From: Acidocella sp. | GTDB taxonomy: Bacteria > Pseudomonadota > Alphaproteobacteria > Acetobacterales > Acetobacteraceae | Direction of reading: 5' to 3' | Assembly: GCF_027352905.1 (NCBI RefSeq) | Contig: NZ_DAIEIF010000013.1 | Span: forward strand, 1-64,000 | Length of the DNA stretch: 64,000 nucleotides | Part shown: positions 26,005-34,110 of the stretch, one piece after another | Layout of the letters: each line of letters begins with the position of its first letter | Numbering within the stretch: the first letter of the stretch is position 1 | The notes under the pieces: generated by a model | Databases searched by the model: none | The model's input: only the letters and a program-made list of their open reading frames with translations | Told to the model about the DNA's origin: nothing | Made by a program: the position numbers and the translations under genes

Positions 26005-26289
26005 CTTCTTGCTCCTCGCAACCGCCGCCCTGGTTTCCTGCCCTGCGCCGGTATCCTAACAGATATAGGCAAACTTCGGTCGCAATGCGACAAATTTATC
26101 ACGGTGGCGCGAGTTTAATGAATCCGCATAAAAGTTTTGCCCCGCCTGCTGCCGCTTGCCTTGGGCCGTGAGGCCGTGGCAAACCGCGCCCATCCTCACG
26201 TGACTGGCGTTCGGATGGATCACCATCGGGGAGCGCGGGGAGAAACGCCGCGCGCCTGGGCATTGCCGCAACCCGATTGGAGCCGCCTC

Positions 26290-27846
26290 GTGTCCGATAT
26301 CATCCCCATTCGCACCGCCCTGATCTCCGTCTCCGATAAGACCGGGCTGGAGGATTTCGCCCGCGCTCTTATTGCCCAGGGGGCGAGGGTGCTCTCCACC
26401 GGCGGCTCGGCGAAATTGCTGCGCGAGGCGGGTTTGCCCGTCACCGAGGTCTCCGAGCATACCGGCTTTCCGGAAATTCTGGAGGGCCGGGTGAAAACCC
26501 TCGTGCCGCAGATCCATGGCGGTATTCTTGGCAAGCGCCATGACCCCGGCCATATCGCCGAGATGACGGCGCACGGCATCGCCCCCATCGATCTCGTCGC
26601 CGTCAATCTCTACCCGTTCGAGACGACGGTGGCGCGCGGCGCCGGTTTCGCCGACTGCATCGAAAATATCGACATTGGCGGCCCGGCGATGATCCGCGCC
26701 GCCGCGAAGAACCATGAGGGCGTGGCGGTGCTCACCGAGCCAAGCCATTACGCCCGCGTCCTGGAGGAGATGGCCGCCCAGGGGGGCACCAGCCTCGCCA
26801 CGCGCCGGGCGCTGGCTGTTGCGGCCTTTGCCCGCACCGCCGCCTATGATGCCGCCATTTCCACCTGGTTCGCCGAACAATTGGGCGAAGCTTTTCCCCC
26901 GCGCTACGCCATCTCCGGCGAGCGGAAACAGGCGCTGCGCTATGGCGAAAATCCGCATCAGCGCGCGGCCTTCTATATCGCCGGGCCGCCCCGCTTCGGG
27001 GTCGCCACCGCCGCCCAGCACCAGGGCAAGGAACTCTCCTATAATAATTACAACGACACCGACGCCGCCTTCGAATGCGTGGCGGAGTTCACCGAGCCAA
27101 CGGTGGTGATCGTCAAGCACGCCAACCCCTGCGGCGTCGCCATCGCCGCTAGCCCCGCCGCCGCCTGGGAACGCGCTTTGGCCTGCGACCCGGTCTCCGC
27201 CTTTGGCGGCATCGTCGCCCTCAACCGCGAGCTGGACGAGGACACCGCCGCGAAAATCGCCGCCATTTTCACCGAGGTGATCATCGCTCCGCAGGCGAGC
27301 GCGGAGGCCAAGGCGCTGCTGGCCCGCAAGAAAAATCTCCGCCTTCTCACCACGGGCGGCGTGCCCGATCCCGCCGCGCCGGGGTTGAGCTTCAAATCCC
27401 TGGCGGGCGGGTTTCTCCTGCAAGACCGCGACGCCGGACGGGTGGGCAGGGGTGACCTTAAAATTGTGACCAAACGCGGCCCCAGCGAGACGGAGATCGC
27501 TGACATGCTCTTTGCTTTCCGCGTCGCCAAGCACGTCAAATCCAATGCCATCGTCTATGCCAAGGCAGGAGCCACGCTCGGGATCGGCGCGGGGCAAATG
27601 AACCGGTTGGATTCCGCGCGCATCGCCGCCTGGCGCGGCAAGGAGGCGGGGCTGGATTTCACCGGCTGCGCCGTGGCCTCAGACGCGTTCTTTCCCTTCG
27701 CGGATGGGTTGGAGGCGGCGATCGCGGCGGGCGCCTCCTGCGTGATCCAGCCCGGCGGCTCGATCCGCGACGATGAGGTGATCGCGGCGGCGGATGCGGC
27801 GGGCATCGCCATGGTCTTCACAAACATGCGCCATTTCCGGCATTAA
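26290..27846 (+). CDS. purH: bifunctional AICAR transformylase / IMP cyclohydrolase
   Basis: This 518-residue enzyme performs the last two steps of IMP synthesis. The N-terminal cyclohydrolase domain has [30 protein letters not shown] and [19 protein letters not shown]; the transformylase domain has LRYGENPHQ, the KHANPCG motif and SDAFFPF. The start is set at GTG 26290 because GGAG lies seven bases upstream and the resulting protein begins as in other PurH sequences; ATGs at 26137 and 26212 would add about 26-51 unconserved residues. It is preceded by about 280 bases without a gene (26005-26289), where I see only AT-rich promoter-like sequence around 26050-26130. Confidence 0.95.
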   Translation: MSDIIPIRTALISVSDKTGLEDFARALIAQGARVLSTGGSAKLLREAGLPVTEVSEHTGFPEILEGRVKTLVPQIHGGILGKRHDPGHIAEMTAHGIAPIDLVAVNLYPFETTVARGAGFADCIENIDIGGPAMIRAAAKNHEGVAVLTEPSHYARVLEEMAAQGGTSLATRRALAVAAFARTAAYDAAISTWFAEQLGEAFPPRYAISGERKQALRYGENPHQRAAFYIAGPPRFGVATAAQHQGKELSYNNYNDTDAAFECVAEFTEPTVVIVKHANPCGVAIAASPAAAWERALACDPVSAFGGIVALNRELDEDTAAKIAAIFTEVIIAPQASAEAKALLARKKNLRLLTTGGVPDPAAPGLSFKSLAGGFLLQDRDAGRVGRGDLKIVTKRGPSETEIADMLFAFRVAKHVKSNAIVYAKAGATLGIGAGQMNRLDSARIAAWRGKEAGLDFTGCAVASDAFFPFADGLEAAIAAGASCVIQPGGSIRDDEVIAAADAAGIAMVFTNMRHFRH

Positions 27847-27875
27847 ACGGCTATGACCAACGCGGAGCCATAACC

Positions 27876-28307
27876 ATGCCCTTTCCCCTGCCGGACTGGA
27901 TGCCGGGCTGGCTGTTCCTGGTCATCGCCGTGCCGGCGCTGCTCTGGGTTCTCGCTTTTCTCATGGTGCCATTCAGCGTATTCGGGGTAAAGGCCCGGCT
28001 GGAGGCGATGGAAGGCGAGCTGGCGGCTATCCAGGAGGAATTGCGGCTGATGCAATTGCGCGCGAGCGGCGCTCTGCCAGCCGCGCTGCGCCCGCTCGAC
28101 CCGCCCGAGGACGTGCCGGATTTTGGCCTGCTCAAACGGCGGAGCGCCCCTGCCGCCGCGGAGGAGCCACGGCGCTCCCGCCCCCCCATTCCCGAGCCGC
28201 ACCCGCCGCGCGGCGCTGCCGTGCCGGGCGAGCGGATCGTCCCGCCGCCCCATCGCGACCCGCCCCCGCCGCCGAAACCGCGCCGGATCGAGCCGCGGCT
28301 GGACTAA
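27876..28307 (+). CDS. small membrane protein with coiled coil and proline-rich tail
   Basis: This 143-residue protein has no family I can name. Residues 11-33 form one hydrophobic membrane segment (WLFLVIAVPALLWVLAFLMV), residues 40-62 look like a short coiled coil (ARLEAMEGELAAIQEELR), and the rest is rich in Pro, Arg and Ala, with runs of prolines near the end. It lies 29 bases after purH on the same strand and may be cotranscribed. The length and composition suggest a structural or scaffolding membrane protein. Low-complexity GC-rich tails can be spurious, but the membrane plus coiled-coil order supports a real product. Confidence 0.65.
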   Translation: MPFPLPDWMPGWLFLVIAVPALLWVLAFLMVPFSVFGVKARLEAMEGELAAIQEELRLMQLRASGALPAALRPLDPPEDVPDFGLLKRRSAPAAAEEPRRSRPPIPEPHPPRGAAVPGERIVPPPHRDPPPPPKPRRIEPRLD

Positions 28308-28316
28308 TCCCGGCTT

Positions 28317-28937
28317 TTACCGCGCCACGCGGACCAGCAGCGAGGCGGCCAGGGCGAGCATGGTGAGGCCGACCAGCAGATCTAGCGTCCGCCACGCTTC
28401 AGGGCGGGTGAAGATGGGCCGCAGCAGCCGGGCGCCGAAGCCGAGCGCCGAAAACCACACGAAACTGGCCGAGGCGGCGCCGATGACGAAAACCGGGCGC
28501 AGCGGCGCGGGCTGTGCCGCGCCGATGGCGCCCAGGAGCAGCACGGTGTCCAGATAGACATGAGGGTTGAGAAAGGTGAACCCCGCCGTGGCCGCCAAGG
28601 CGCGGCCAAGGCTGACCGCGCCCGCCTCGGCCACCCGCATTACCTGAGGCTGGGTCATCCGCCGCAGGGCGGCGATGCCATACCAGCCGAGAAACGCCGC
28701 CCCGCCCAAAGCGAGCAGTGTGGTGAGCCGGGGGCTGGCGGCGGCGAGCGCCCCAACCCCGCCTACCCCGGCGGTCATCAGCGCCGCGTCCGCCAGCGCG
28801 CAGAACAGCACGACGGGGCCTACATGCTCCCGCCGCAGCCCCTGCCGCAGCACGAACAGGTTTTGCGCTCCGATGGCGATGATCAGCCCAGCCGAGGCGG
28901 CGAAGCCGGTGAGAAAGACAGCGAAAGGACTAGCCAT
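28317..28937 (-). CDS. LysE/ArgO family amino-acid exporter
   Basis: This 206-residue inner-membrane protein has about six hydrophobic segments and the LysE-family marks IAIGAQNLFVLRQGL near the N-terminus and TFLNPHVYLDTVLLLG in the middle. Members export basic amino acids such as arginine or lysine. The gene is convergent with the small membrane protein (9 bases apart) and divergent from rplM; a 20-base palindrome lies 41 bases upstream of its start at 28978-28997. LysE genes are usually controlled by a divergent LysR-type gene, which is absent here. Confidence 0.88.
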   Translation of the reverse strand: MASPFAVFLTGFAASAGLIIAIGAQNLFVLRQGLRREHVGPVVLFCALADAALMTAGVGGVGALAAASPRLTTLLALGGAAFLGWYGIAALRRMTQPQVMRVAEAGAVSLGRALAATAGFTFLNPHVYLDTVLLLGAIGAAQPAPLRPVFVIGAASASFVWFSALGFGARLLRPIFTRPEAWRTLDLLVGLTMLALAASLLVRVAR

Positions 28938-28977
28938 TGGCCGCGCCTTAACGCGGCGGCCGGAGCAAGGAAAGTTA

Positions 28978-28997
28978 TGTGGTATTAAAATACCACA
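28978..28997. promoter_or_regulatory. 20-base palindrome between lysE-type gene and rplM
   Basis: The arms TGTGGTATT and AATACCACA are perfectly complementary around AA. It lies 41 bases before the exporter start and about 12 bases upstream of the predicted rplM -35 element, so it could act on either gene. The symmetry suits a dimeric DNA-binding protein; the spacer is too short for a stable hairpin. Confidence 0.5.
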
Positions 28998-29008
28998 GAC
29001 CGGGACGC

Positions 29009-29037
29009 TTGACCTTTACCGGGGTTTTCCCCATAAG
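29009..29037 (+). promoter_or_regulatory. predicted promoter of rplM-rpsI
   Basis: TTGACC (29009-29014) and CATAAG (29032-29037) are 17 bases apart and end 28 bases before the rplM start. The TTGACC form of the -35 element is common at strong alphaproteobacterial ribosomal promoters. Confidence 0.5.
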
Positions 29038-29065
29038 CCCGCCATTGTCTCATTTGGGTGCATTC

Positions 29066-29530
29066 ATGAAAACGACGCTTTCCATCAAGCCCGCCGAGGT
29101 GAAGAAGGATTGGATTCTCATCGACGCCGAGGGCTTGGTTCTCGGCCGTCTCGCCGCCATCGTGGCGGCCCGCCTGCGCGGTAAGCACAAGGCCATTTTC
29201 ACGCCGCATGTGGATTGCGGCGACAACATTATCGTCGTCAATGCCGAGAAGGTGAAGGTGACGGGCAAGAAGGCCGAGGATTCCGTTTTTTACTACCACA
29301 CCGGTTATCCTGGCGGGGTCAAGGGTCGCTCGGTAAAAGAGCGGCTCGCGGGCAAGAACCCGCAAAGCGTGGTGGAGAAAGCAGTGGAACGCATGATCAC
29401 GCGCGGGCCCCTCCAGCGCCAGCAAATGAAGAATCTCCACGTCTATGCGGGTCCTGAGCACCCGCACGGCGCCCAGCAGCCGCGCGCGCTCGATGTCGGC
29501 GCGCTGAACCTCAAGAATAAGAGGGCCTGA
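29066..29530 (+). CDS. rplM: 50S ribosomal protein L13
   Basis: This 154-residue protein is a primary 23S rRNA-binding component of the large subunit. Family features include [43 protein letters not shown] and the [11 protein letters not shown] end segment, in agreement with the normal length of about 150. The start at 29066 is the first ATG after the predicted promoter; the open frame extends further upstream without support. rpsI follows after four bases, the usual bacterial order. Confidence 0.97.
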   Translation: MKTTLSIKPAEVKKDWILIDAEGLVLGRLAAIVAARLRGKHKAIFTPHVDCGDNIIVVNAEKVKVTGKKAEDSVFYYHTGYPGGVKGRSVKERLAGKNPQSVVEKAVERMITRGPLQRQQMKNLHVYAGPEHPHGAQQPRALDVGALNLKNKRA

Positions 29531-29534
29531 ACCC

Positions 29535-30029
29535 ATGTCCACGACCACCAACGCCTTCGCCGGCCTCAAGGATCTCCAGATCGGTGCCGCCGCTCCCAGC
29601 CCGGAGGCCGAGCCGCAGAAGCGCGAGCCCAAGCGCGACGCCCAGGGCCGCTCCTATGCCACCGGCCGACGCAAGAACGCCATCGCTCGCGTGTGGGTCA
29701 AGCCCGGCAAGGGCGAGATTATCGTCAACGGCAAGAAGGCGCCGGCCTATTTCGCCCGGCCGGTGCTGCGCATGCTTATCACCCAGCCCTTCCTGGTGGC
29801 GGACCGCTACAACCAGTTCGACGTGTATTGCACCGTGTCTGGCGGCGGTCTCTCCGGCCAGGCCGGCGCGGTGCGCCATGGTATCTCTCGCGCGCTCACT
29901 TTGTACGAGCCGGAGCTGCGCTCCATCCTCAAGGCCGCCGGGTTTCTTACCCGCGACCCGCGTATGGTCGAACGCAAGAAATACGGCAAGCCCAAGGCCC
30001 GCCGCTCCTTCCAGTTCTCCAAGCGCTAA
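29535..30029 (+). CDS. rpsI: 30S ribosomal protein S9
   Basis: This 164-residue protein belongs to the small subunit. The conserved core begins at [14 protein letters not shown] and ends with the invariant RRSFQFSKR, whose terminal Lys-Arg reaches the decoding centre. A 37-residue Ala/Pro/Glu/Lys-rich N-terminal extension precedes the core, as in other alphaproteobacterial S9 proteins. The gene ends seven bases before a strong intrinsic terminator. Confidence 0.97.
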   Translation: MSTTTNAFAGLKDLQIGAAAPSPEAEPQKREPKRDAQGRSYATGRRKNAIARVWVKPGKGEIIVNGKKAPAYFARPVLRMLITQPFLVADRYNQFDVYCTVSGGGLSGQAGAVRHGISRALTLYEPELRSILKAAGFLTRDPRMVERKKYGKPKARRSFQFSKR

Positions 30030-30036
30030 CCAACAC

Positions 30037-30061
30037 CCCGGCGAAAGCCGGGGTTTTTTTG
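30037..30061 (+). terminator. intrinsic terminator of rplM-rpsI
   Basis: CCCCGGC and GCCGGGG form a perfect seven-pair GC stem with a GAAA tetraloop, followed by seven Ts. This is a textbook rho-independent terminator. Confidence 0.92.
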
Positions 30062-30277
30062 TAAACCCCTGATACTCGAACCAAGTTCGTAGCTGGAAAC
30101 ACGCGCGCCTTCCTTGATCTGCATGATCACCTAGGGGGTATTGCAGCAGCTTCAGCGGTTTAAGGTAGAATCAATGGCCGTCCCGGCGTTGCGCCGGCTC
30201 TGGACGGAATATCGAGCACAGTTAGCCCAGCTGCCTGGATGCGGAGGAAGGGCTCGTCCATGAAATTGCCAGGAGAT

Positions 30278-30352
30278 TGGTAGCGGCGGAAGGATTTGAA
30301 CCTCCGACCAAGGGATTATGATTCCCCTGCTCTACCACTGAGCTACGCCGCC
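30278..30352 (-). tRNA. tRNA with CAU anticodon, probably elongator tRNA-Met
   Basis: The 75-base cloverleaf has a seven-pair acceptor stem (one G-U at 1-72), a GCUC/GAGC D stem, anticodon stem GGGGA/UCCCU, loop AUCAUAA, T stem GGAGG/CCUUC with loop UUCAAAU, and an encoded CCA. It is not the initiator: position 1-72 is G-U, not C-A, and the anticodon stem lacks three consecutive G-C pairs next to the loop. The body resembles alphaproteobacterial elongator tRNA-Met; tRNA-Ile2 (lysidine-modified CAU) is the alternative. Confidence 0.9.
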
Positions 30353-30437
30353 TCATGATGCGGCTGCGGGTACTGCGGCCGGACTAGGAAGTCAAGACGA
30401 GGCGCGTTTTTGATCGTATCGAGCGGTCTCCCAGAAT

Positions 30438-30451
30438 CTAATGAATGTTAG
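30438..30451. promoter_or_regulatory. candidate repressor operator, CTAAT-GAAT-GTTAG
   Basis: Nearly perfect inverted repeat with five-base arms and a four-base spacer, about 100 bases ahead of the MenB/BadI-like crotonase. It has the same architecture as the sites at 2248, 8556 and 19827, linking this unlinked gene to the catabolic island. Confidence 0.45.
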
Positions 30452-30552
30452 GTAAGCCGATTGACTTGAGTTGCTTGCTCGTTAAGGTCACCCAGAATCA
30501 CGCCTGCGGGAGTTGGCGCGGATTAGGGTTCATTATAAAAGGGAGGCTCAGC

Positions 30553-31335
30553 ATGGCCGAGCAAGAAATTCTTTACGATGTGAAAGATTACGTGGCCACC
30601 ATCACCATCAACCGGCCCAAGACGCTCAACGCCTTTACCGGCGACAATATCAAGGACATGGAGGCATATCTCGACCAGGCTGCCACCGACCCGAAGGTGG
30701 GTGTGATCGTTCTCACCGGCACGGGTGAGCGTGCGTTTTGTGTGGGTGGGGATGTCAACTGGGAAAAAGGAACAGGCGGCAAGAGCGGTCTTGAGGATCT
30801 CGACTTCAATTTCAACCGCAAGATCGTGGAATGTCCGAAGCCGGTAATCGCCCGCGTCAATGGCTATGCGATCGGGGCGGGGCATCACATCGCCTATTTC
30901 TGCGATCTGACGATTGCCGCCGACCATGCGATTTTTGGGCAGAACGGCCCGCGCGTGGGCTCTCCCGCTGGCGGATATATCGTCTCGCACGCCGCCAATG
31001 TGCTCGGCCATAAGCGCGCTCGGGAATTATGGATGCTCTGCCGCCGTTACAACGCCCAGCAGGCTCTGGAATGGGGGCTGGCCAATGCTGTTGTGCCGAT
31101 GGCGAAACTCGACGAGGAGGTCCGCAAAGCGTGCGATGAATATCTTTCGCTCTCTCCGACCTGCCTGAAGATCGTCAAACGCTCCTTCTATTATCATATG
31201 GAGCCGATCCTGAACCGCGACATGAGCAATATTCTCAAGGAAGTCGCCCCGGATTATTTCCGCACCGGCGAGCAGCAGGAAGGCGCCAGCGCGTTTTTGG
31301 AAAAGCGCAAGCCTGATTTCAGCCGCTTCCGCTGA
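30553..31335 (+). CDS. crotonase of the MenB/BadI-like subgroup
   Basis: This 260-residue crotonase has AFCVGGD (61-67) and NGYAIGAGHH. From FGQNGPRVGS (128-137) through KRARELWMLCRRYNAQQALEWGLAN it follows the naphthoate synthase (MenB) and 2-ketocyclohexanecarboxyl-CoA hydrolase (BadI) subgroup more than ordinary hydratases. The MenB aspartate after GS is Ala139 here, so the MenB reaction itself is unlikely, and no other menaquinone genes are near. With AliA-like ligases in the main island, a ring-opening or retro-Claisen hydrolase acting on an alicyclic CoA ester is a reasonable guess. GGGAGG precedes ATG 30553. The gene stands alone and ends in a terminator. Confidence 0.87.
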   Translation: MAEQEILYDVKDYVATITINRPKTLNAFTGDNIKDMEAYLDQAATDPKVGVIVLTGTGERAFCVGGDVNWEKGTGGKSGLEDLDFNFNRKIVECPKPVIARVNGYAIGAGHHIAYFCDLTIAADHAIFGQNGPRVGSPAGGYIVSHAANVLGHKRARELWMLCRRYNAQQALEWGLANAVVPMAKLDEEVRKACDEYLSLSPTCLKIVKRSFYYHMEPILNRDMSNILKEVAPDYFRTGEQQEGASAFLEKRKPDFSRFR

Positions 31336-31352
31336 CCGTTTCGGCTGGTGTG

Positions 31353-31381
31353 AAAAAAAGGCCCCGTCAGGGGCCTTTTTT
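31353..31381. terminator. bidirectional intrinsic terminator
   Basis: GGCCCC and GGGGCC form the stem around GTCA. Seven As precede it and six Ts follow it, so the hairpin can terminate the rightward crotonase and the leftward transcript of the convergent symporter gene. Confidence 0.88.
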
Positions 31382-31399
31382 GGCTCGTGGATGGACGGA

Positions 31400-32926
31400 T
31401 CAAACGTAATCCGAAACGGCGGTTTCGTCCCGCACCCGATCATTCGCCACCATCTGAAACAGCGGGCTCAGCACCGCCGCGATTATCCCGTTTAAAACCA
31501 CGGTTGCTAAGGCGATATAACAGGGCACGGTATAGCCGAGGATATGGAACGGCCAGATCGCCCCGGTAAAGTGGTTCTGCCACACCAGCCAAGTGGCGCT
31601 GACAATTCCCACCAGCCAGCCAAGCAGCAATGCCCAGCCGTTCAAGGCGCGGGTGAATACTGAGAAGACGACGGCGGGAAAGGTCTGAATGATCCACATG
31701 CCGCCCAGCAATTGGAGTTGCACGGCATAGGTGGAGGGAATTTTCATGATGAAGATTAACGCGCCGATGATCATGAGGATGGCGAAAATCTTCGCTGCCA
31801 GGGTTTCGCCCCTCTGCGTGGGGGAGTGAAAAAACTGAGTCCAGATATCCCGCGTGAAAATATTGGCGGAGGCGATGGCCATGATCGCGGCGGGCACCAA
31901 GGCGCCGATGGCGATGGCCCCGAACGCCACCCCCGCGAACCAGCCTGGAAAAGAATTGAGCAGCACCGCCGGCACCGCGAAGCTGGCGCCGTATCTGGCG
32001 AAGCCGGCGGCGAATTGCGGCATGGTCTTCACCCCGGCCGCCAGCGCCATGAAGCCGATGAGCGCCAGCAGGCCGAGCAGGAGCGAATAAGCGGGTAACA
32101 GCACCGCGTTGCGCTTGATAACGCGTGGGCCTGAGGCAGAGAGGATCCCTGTCATCGTATGAGGGTAGAGAAACAAGGCCATGGCGCTACCCAACGCAAG
32201 CGAGGCGTAGGCGCTGTAGCTGCCGCTGGAGCCCGGAGGCGGGGGCGGCAGGATCAGCTTCGGCGCCGGAACCTTGGCGAAGATGGCCGTAAACCCGCCC
32301 AGCTCCGCGGGGATGACGATGATCGCGGCAATGACGGTGAGATAGATCAGCAGATCCTTGACGATGGAGATCATCGCTGGCGCGCGCAAACCCGCTGTCC
32401 AGGTAAAGGCGGCAAGAACGATGAAGGCGGCGATGAGCGGGCCATGGCCGGGCAGGCCGAGCGCGCCGATCACCGTCTGCATGCCCACAAGTTGCAGGGC
32501 GATATAGGGCATAGTGGCGAGGATGCCGGTGAGGCCCATGGCGAGGGCCAGCCAGCGATTGCCGTAACGGCCGCGCACGAATTCCGGCCCGGTGATGTAG
32601 CCTTTGGCGCGGGCGACCCGCCATAGCCGGGGAAACACCACGTAGAGAATCGGGTAGATGAGCACCGTATAGGGCATGGCAAAAAAGCCCAGCGCCCCGG
32701 CCCCGAACATCAATGCCGGAATGGCGATGAATGTATAGGCGGTGTAGGCGTCGCCGCCGATGAGGAACCAGGAGATCCAGGTGCCGAAGCGGCGGCCGCC
32801 GAGCCCCCATTCCTCGATATGGCCGATATTCCCCTCACCGGATTTCCAGCGCCCGGCGATGAAGCCGAGCACCAGCACTATGGCGATGAGAAGGAAGAAG
32901 ACGATGGAGGCGGAAGGATAGGTCAT
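31400..32926 (-). CDS. sodium:solute symporter family permease, MctP-like monocarboxylate transporter
   Basis: This 508-residue inner-membrane protein has about 13 hydrophobic segments and belongs to the SSS family. FLIGGDAYTAYTFIAIPALMFG near the N-terminus, KGYITGPEFVRGRYG and LFLYPHTMTGILSA are typical of the MctP/monocarboxylate branch, which takes up lactate, pyruvate, acetate or alanine by cation symport. The DUF3311 gene overlaps its start by four bases; these two small and large proteins usually occur together. The neighbouring outer-membrane protein gene may complete an uptake route for organic acids. Confidence 0.9.
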   Translation of the reverse strand: MTYPSASIVFFLLIAIVLVLGFIAGRWKSGEGNIGHIEEWGLGGRRFGTWISWFLIGGDAYTAYTFIAIPALMFGAGALGFFAMPYTVLIYPILYVVFPRLWRVARAKGYITGPEFVRGRYGNRWLALAMGLTGILATMPYIALQLVGMQTVIGALGLPGHGPLIAAFIVLAAFTWTAGLRAPAMISIVKDLLIYLTVIAAIIVIPAELGGFTAIFAKVPAPKLILPPPPPGSSGSYSAYASLALGSAMALFLYPHTMTGILSASGPRVIKRNAVLLPAYSLLLGLLALIGFMALAAGVKTMPQFAAGFARYGASFAVPAVLLNSFPGWFAGVAFGAIAIGALVPAAIMAIASANIFTRDIWTQFFHSPTQRGETLAAKIFAILMIIGALIFIMKIPSTYAVQLQLLGGMWIIQTFPAVVFSVFTRALNGWALLLGWLVGIVSATWLVWQNHFTGAIWPFHILGYTVPCYIALATVVLNGIIAAVLSPLFQMVANDRVRDETAVSDYV

Positions 32927-33117
32927 TTGCGCGCTTCCTCACCAGCGTCGCGCTCCTCGGCGCGGTAGACGAAATAGATCAGCAAGGAGCCGACCGGGAC
33001 GATGATAATTTGATACCAATAAAAAAACGGAAACCCGAATAAACTCGGCTCGACACGGTTAAAGAAAGGCACGATCAATGCCAGCACCATCACCAAAAGC
33101 AGAAGAATTCTTATCAT
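32923..33117 (-). CDS. DUF3311 small membrane protein, symporter partner
   Basis: This 64-residue protein has two hydrophobic segments (about 4-19 and 27-50) separated by FNRVEPSLFGFPFFYWY, the signature of DUF3311. Proteins of this kind are encoded directly before MctP-type symporters and are thought to be accessory subunits. The ATGA overlap with the symporter gene supports coupled production. Confidence 0.88.
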   Translation of the reverse strand: MIRILLLLVMVLALIVPFFNRVEPSLFGFPFFYWYQIIIVPVGSLLIYFVYRAEERDAGEEARK

Positions 33118-33126
33118 ATTCGCCTC

Positions 33127-34110
33127 TCAGAATTTCTGGGTCAGGCGGAAATCAAAAATATCGCCTTCAATATCACTGGAAGAGGCGAAGCTATGATTCC
33201 AGAACATGGTGAAATTCATACCGCCCGTGAATTGGTAGCCGAAGACCGGCCCGATCGTGTAGTTATGAACGATGGAGCCAGGCACTGCACCATGAACATA
33301 GCCAATACCGGCGACAGTGCAGTGGCACGTATCCTTGGAGAACTGCACCTGTTGCGAGCCGCCGAGACCGAACGTCCAATGGCTAATGGTTTTTGTAATG
33401 GTATAATCGGCCGAAAATTCAGGCGCGGTATAATAGGAATAACCGTGATAAGATGGTATATTGGTGGAGTCGACGGCGAAGCCGTAATGCGTGCCCACGC
33501 TGACATTCCAGCCATTATACAGCCAGCTTACGCCCACATCCGGCTCAATGGTGGTAAATGAATTGCCCGAAGGAAGTCCGCCATTTTTCAGGTCGCCCTT
33601 ATTCAAAGAAACGATCGTATTGGTCGCATCGGGCAGATAAATGCTCAATCCCGTGCGCAGGAAGATGTGCTCGGGAAGTTTCCAAGAGAGAATCACCGGC
33701 ATCAACAACGTATTATAAATGCCGAGATTTCCTGGACCGGAATGCCCAGTAACCCTTTGTTGACCCTGGAAGGAGGTATAATCGAAAGCCTGCGATACCG
33801 CCATGGCGTAGGTCGCGTCGAATATGCTGATGCCAGGAACCCACAGCACGGTGGGTGCGATAACACCAAGATCAAGCGCAGTATTGGGAATTTTGTTTCC
33901 CTGCACATCATATTTTGAAAACGCCGCGAAATAGGTATTCAATGAGCCATAGACCCCGGGCGGAGGGAGCGCGCCGGCGGGAGTGCCCACATTCACCGCG
34001 CGCAAATATAGATCCCACATCTCCTTGGCGCTGGCAGGCACGGGTGCAATCATCGCCATGAAGCCAGCCGCCGCCACCGTAGCGCACAGAAATTTACGGT
34101 CCAATTTCAT
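33127..34110 (-). CDS. outer-membrane protein of the phenol-degradation MetA-like family
   Basis: This 327-residue protein has a signal peptide (about 1-28, ending ASA|KE), then alternating beta-strand-like stretches rich in Tyr, Thr and Gly, and a C-terminal FDFRLTQKF ending in Phe, as expected for an outer-membrane beta-barrel. Segments such as LPEHIFLRTGLSIYLPDAT and EPDVGVSWLYNG match the family annotated as MetA-pathway of phenol degradation, whose members are suspected channels for hydrophobic or aromatic compounds. A CxC pair (TCHC) is unusual for a barrel protein. It precedes the DUF3311 and symporter genes on the same strand with a nine-base gap. Confidence 0.8.
   Translation of the reverse strand: MKLDRKFLCATVAAAGFMAMIAPVPASAKEMWDLYLRAVNVGTPAGALPPPGVYGSLNTYFAAFSKYDVQGNKIPNTALDLGVIAPTVLWVPGISIFDATYAMAVSQAFDYTSFQGQQRVTGHSGPGNLGIYNTLLMPVILSWKLPEHIFLRTGLSIYLPDATNTIVSLNKGDLKNGGLPSGNSFTTIEPDVGVSWLYNGWNVSVGTHYGFAVDSTNIPSYHGYSYYTAPEFSADYTITKTISHWTFGLGGSQQVQFSKDTCHCTVAGIGYVHGAVPGSIVHNYTIGPVFGYQFTGGMNFTMFWNHSFASSSDIEGDIFDFRLTQKF

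Larger units (their letters stand above)
30062..30552. other. protein-free region around the tRNA gene
   Basis: About 490 bases separate the rpsI terminator from the crotonase start. Apart from the leftward tRNA (30278-30352) and the operator-like site (30438-30451) I find no open frame with coding character. The part 30160-30270 has a GC-rich composition resembling coding sequence but no usable frame, so it may be a remnant. Confidence 0.4.

Noticed and set aside
26056-27597. Open frame of 513 codons antisense to purH
   Set aside because: Shadow of purH with low-complexity Gly/Arg/His content and no motifs.
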